DNA of 8,584 nucleotides from Ahrensia sp. GTDB taxonomy: Bacteria; Pseudomonadota; Alphaproteobacteria; Rhizobiales; Rhizobiaceae. Position 1 is the stretch's first letter. Every line of letters starts with the position of its first letter. The notes under the pieces were generated by a model, which saw nothing but the letters and a program-made list of their open reading frames with translations, was not told the origin of the DNA and made no database searches. Where the stretch lies: assembly GCA_002698425.1 (NCBI GenBank), contig NZXU01000013.1, positions 1 to 8,584 of the forward strand, read 5' to 3'. Shown here piece after piece: positions 6,716-8,584 of this stretch. The translations under genes were made by a program, and so were the position numbers.

Positions 6716-6967
6716 CTGTCCAGCCACAAGGGACCGCGGACCCGCCAGATGATTGAGGCGGCCGGAGCCTCGCTGCTGTTTCTTCCGCCCTACAGCCCGC
6801 ACTTCAATCCGATCGAGAACGCCTTCTCGAAGCTGAAGGCCATGCTCAGGAAGGCAGCCGAGCGCACCATCGACGGCCTGTGGGACAGGATCGGAAACCT
6901 CATCCTAACCTTCACCGCAGAGCATTGCGCCAACTACTTCACCGCTGCCGGATACGATGCAGCATGA
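6716..6967 (+). pseudogene. Truncated IS630-family transposase (C-terminal remnant)
   Basis: The reading frame encodes LSSHKGPRTRQMIEAAGA followed by LLFLPPYSPHFNPIENAFSK and ends with CANYFTAAGYDAA. This is the characteristic C-terminal end of IS630-family DDE transposases: SHKG just after the second catalytic Asp, and PYSPxxNPIE containing the final catalytic Glu. Only about 83 residues of an expected 330-350 (or of a two-frame equivalent) remain. The first two catalytic aspartates are absent, and where family members have Asp-Asn before LSSHKG this frame has Ile-Tyr, so homology breaks right there. The remnant cannot transpose. An ATG at 6749 would give a 72-residue product, but I see no reason to think it is used. 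I could not identify a terminal inverted repeat or a TA target duplication. Confidence 0.85.
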
Positions 6968-7152
6968 ACGGATTCCGCTCTGACGTGCTTGGCGGCCTAT
7001 ATTGCGATCGGACGAGCGCGTGGCTGGGCCGGCTGGAGAGAAATTCCCGTCGATCAGCGTGATGACATCAGTGAACGGCTAGAACCATCGAAGTACGTCT
7101 TGTTCTTTGCGTCATCTGCCGCTGCAAAGCGCGAAGGACCGGGCACACCTCT
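6968..7152. other. Unassigned degraded DNA downstream of the transposase remnant
   Basis: This stretch follows the transposase stop and may include the right end of the insertion element. A plus-strand frame (about 6989-7180, no ATG start) reads AAYIAIGRARGWAGWREIPV and onward, but I do not recognise it, and overlapping minus-strand frames are no better. I call no gene here. Confidence 0.35.
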
Positions 7153-7431
7153 TCAGGATAACGATCGATCCGAGATATGAACGCGATCGCGCCCCCTCCT
7201 CCTTGGCCCGGCCATTCGCGGGAAACGAACGTGCAGCCCGAGCATGATCGCATTCGCCGGCCAAAGGGTGGCGAGAAAATCGACGGGTCGCGTGAATATC
7301 CCGAAAAGGCAGGCGAAAAACACGATGAAGGAAAGAAAGATCGGCGCGCCCAACTCCGACCGGAAGAGCCGATCGATACCATTCGAAGCGTGGAGCGGAA
7401 TTCGGGTGTCGGAAACGACCGCTCCCCCGAT
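7153..7431 (-). pseudogene. MASE1-like membrane sensor fragment
   Basis: On the minus strand the open frame from 7431 (just inside an upstream stop at 7432-7434) encodes a hydrophobic helix, APIFLSFIVFFACLFGIFTR, then PVDFLATLWPANAIMLGL and HVRFPRMAGP, ending about 7204. The helix followed by a WPANA-type motif and an Arg-Phe-Pro stretch resembles the N-terminal MASE1 membrane sensor domain found in front of GGDEF/EAL or histidine kinase modules. After 7204 the frame turns into arginine-rich sequence and stops at 7153. There is no ATG in good context; the only starts are codons such as TTG at 7353. Only one or two of the expected roughly eight membrane helices and no output domain remain, so this is a gene relic. 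The MASE1 assignment is by eye and moderately certain. Confidence 0.45.
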
Positions 7432-7434
7432 TCA

Positions 7435-7800
7435 ATTCCAAGATCTTGCTGGCCGTGCGGCTGGCGGCGTATCGCTTATTCAGTGGCGCATCACAATGGT
7501 CGCCCCGCATATGACTGGCAGGGACCTTTTATCGATCGTTGATTATCGGCAGACGGTGCGGATGTGACCATCGGACTGTCGGCCCTGGGATTGGTGTCCC
7601 TGATAGAAAAAGCATCTGCCGCTCCGGCAACGCCGCGCGATCATCGGGTTCAAATCAGGCGCCTGGCCTGTGTATTTCGACATGCCCCTTTCTCCGCGAC
7701 TTCCCCTTTTTCCGGATACACAGAATCTTCACGAAGAACGAGGCATTGGCCGTTCCATCCCCGTCGTATTGTTAATCTGCAGGCACCGCCGCATCCAAAG
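7435..7800. other. Gene-free region upstream of the metH operator
   Basis: I see no recognisable coding sequence on either strand here; the open frames are short, lack ribosome-binding sites and overlap one another. It continues the decayed zone that starts after the IclR gene. A GGTTCAAATC stretch near 7648 recalls a tRNA T-loop but has no matching stem. No metF or regulator gene, which often stands upstream of metH, is found. Confidence 0.4.
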
Positions 7801-7809
7801 CGCATGTTG

Positions 7810-7829
7810 ACATAAACATATCTTTATGT
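7810..7829. promoter_or_regulatory. Inverted repeat upstream of metH, SahR-like methionine-cycle operator
   Basis: ACATAAACATATCTTTATGT has perfect 7-bp arms (ACATAAA and TTTATGT) around a six-base centre and lies about 20 bases before the first possible metH start. A -35-like TTGACA at 7807-7812 overlaps its left arm. From memory it resembles operators attributed to SahR, the ArsR-family repressor that responds to S-adenosylhomocysteine and controls methionine-cycle genes in proteobacteria. The symmetry is seen; the regulator is inferred, and no sahR gene is in the window. Confidence 0.6.
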
Positions 7830-7847
7830 GACGAAAACACCGTCAAC

Positions 7848-8584
7848 ATGAGGTGCAAATTGGTGCAGTCACATTCGCACGTCCCCATGGACGCGCTGTT
7901 CGGCCCGTTGGAAACATCGAAAAGATCGGACTCGCGCTATGAGCTTCAGAAAGCTGCGCGAGAGCGAATTCTAGTCCTCGACGGCGCCATGGGCACCCAG
8001 ATCCAGGGACTGGGCCTCGGCGAGGATCATTTCCGCGGCGAGCGCTTCGGCGACTGTTCCTGCCATCTGCAGGGCAACAACGATCTCCTGATCCTGACTC
8101 AGCCGGCCGCGATCGAAGAGATCCATTACCAATATGCGATGGCGGGCGCGGACATCCTCGAAACGAACACCTTCTCCTCGACGCGCATCGCGCAGGCCGA
8201 CTACGGCATGGAGGGGATGGTCTACGAACTGAACCGCGACGGCGCCCGGCTCGCCCGCCGCGCCGCGCTTCGCGCCGAGAAGCAAGACGGCAAACCGCGC
8301 TTCGTCGCCGGCGCGCTCGGGCCGACCAACCGCACGGCATCGATCTCGCCCGACGTCAACAATCCGGGATACCGGGCGGTCACCTTCGACGACCTGCGCC
8401 ATGCCTATGGCGAACAGCTGCGCGGCCTCATCGACGGCGGCTCGGACCTGATCTTGATCGAGACCATCTTCGACACGCTCAACGCCAAGGCCGCGATCTT
8501 CGCCTGTTTCGAAATCTTCGAGGAAAAGGGCGTCGAACTGCCGATCATGATCTCCGGCACGATCACCGACCTGTCCGGCCGGAC
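7848..8584 (+). CDS. metH: Methionine synthase, homocysteine-binding N-terminal domain (partial, cut by window end)
   Basis: The encoded protein begins cobalamin-dependent methionine synthase, which transfers a methyl group from methyltetrahydrofolate to homocysteine in the cytoplasm. The homocysteine S-methyltransferase barrel is plain: [70 protein letters not shown] and [16 protein letters not shown] follow E. coli MetH closely. The zinc-binding cysteines lie beyond the window. In many sphingomonads MetH is split into two genes, so this may be only the first half. The start is uncertain: ATG 7848 opens the frame; GTG 7863 has GAGG nine bases upstream; ATG 7887 has no clear ribosome-binding site. 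All give an unusual, non-homologous leader before [11 protein letters not shown] one-base deletion near 7955 could explain this (see findings). A SahR-like operator precedes the gene. Confidence 0.93.
   Translation, partial: MRCKLVQSHSHVPMDALFGPLETSKRSDSRYELQKAARERILVLDGAMGTQIQGLGLGEDHFRGERFGDCSCHLQGNNDLLILTQPAAIEEIHYQYAMAGADILETNTFSSTRIAQADYGMEGMVYELNRDGARLARRAALRAEKQDGKPRFVAGALGPTNRTASISPDVNNPGYRAVTFDDLRHAYGEQLRGLIDGGSDLILIETIFDTLNAKAAIFACFEIFEEKGVELPIMISGTITDLSGR

Noticed and set aside
6989..7180. Plus-strand frame reading AAYIAIGRARGWAGWREIPV as a possible small gene
   Set aside because: It lacks an ATG start, has no clear ribosome-binding site, and I recognise no family; it lies in a zone of gene debris.
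7112..7510. Overlapping minus-strand open frame of 132 codons
   Set aside because: It is Arg-rich without motifs and overlaps the more protein-like MASE1-type frame, so it is most likely a shadow.
7640..7680. GGTTCAAATC resembling a tRNA T-loop
   Set aside because: The flanking bases do not form a T-stem, and no anticodon arm, D-arm or acceptor stem is found around it.
1..8584. CRISPR array, toxin-antitoxin, defence island or phage genes
   Set aside because: No regularly spaced repeats, no small paired operon of toxin type, and no phage or defence domains were seen on either strand.

Overview
The window looks like a chromosomal piece of a GC-rich alphaproteobacterium, most likely a sphingomonad. 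That placement is inferred from GC-rich coding DNA, the MetH sequence, and the family mix; no rRNA or other marker gene is present to settle it.

Layout. (1) Positions 116-5643, minus strand: one compact five-gene operon, read from high to low coordinates. It runs SDR dehydrogenase (4876-5643), a 3-ketosteroid-dehydrogenase-like FAD oxidoreductase (3123-4844), then a complete TRAP transporter: periplasmic binding protein DctP (1970-3034), small permease DctQ (1402-1893) and large permease DctM (116-1405). Two intercistronic hairpins flank dctP, and dctQ and dctM overlap by four bases. (2) Positions 5644-5825: a strikingly AT-rich divergent control region with a perfect 17-bp palindrome and a second inverted repeat. 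(3) Positions 5826-6641, plus strand: an IclR-family regulator, probably controlling the operon. (4) Positions 6642-7800: about 1.2 kb of decayed DNA with no intact gene. It holds the C-terminal third of an IS630-family transposase and, on the minus strand, a short fragment of a MASE1-type membrane sensor. (5) Positions 7848-8584, plus strand: the N-terminal homocysteine-methyltransferase part of cobalamin-dependent methionine synthase (metH), cut by the window edge. A 20-bp inverted repeat resembling a SahR-type methionine-cycle operator lies just upstream.

How it fits together. The binding protein captures an organic acid, most likely a carboxylate, in the periplasm, DctQM imports it using an ion gradient, and the two dehydrogenases probably carry out early oxidation steps (alcohol/ketone interconversion and C=C formation next to a carbonyl). 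IclR would sense the substrate or a product. The substrate cannot be read from sequence. The cassette is separated from core methionine metabolism by a transposon scar, so it may be an acquired accessory module. No defence system, CRISPR array, RNA gene or wholly new system is evident. The most worthwhile leads are the unassigned substrate of the cassette and the disturbed start of metH.
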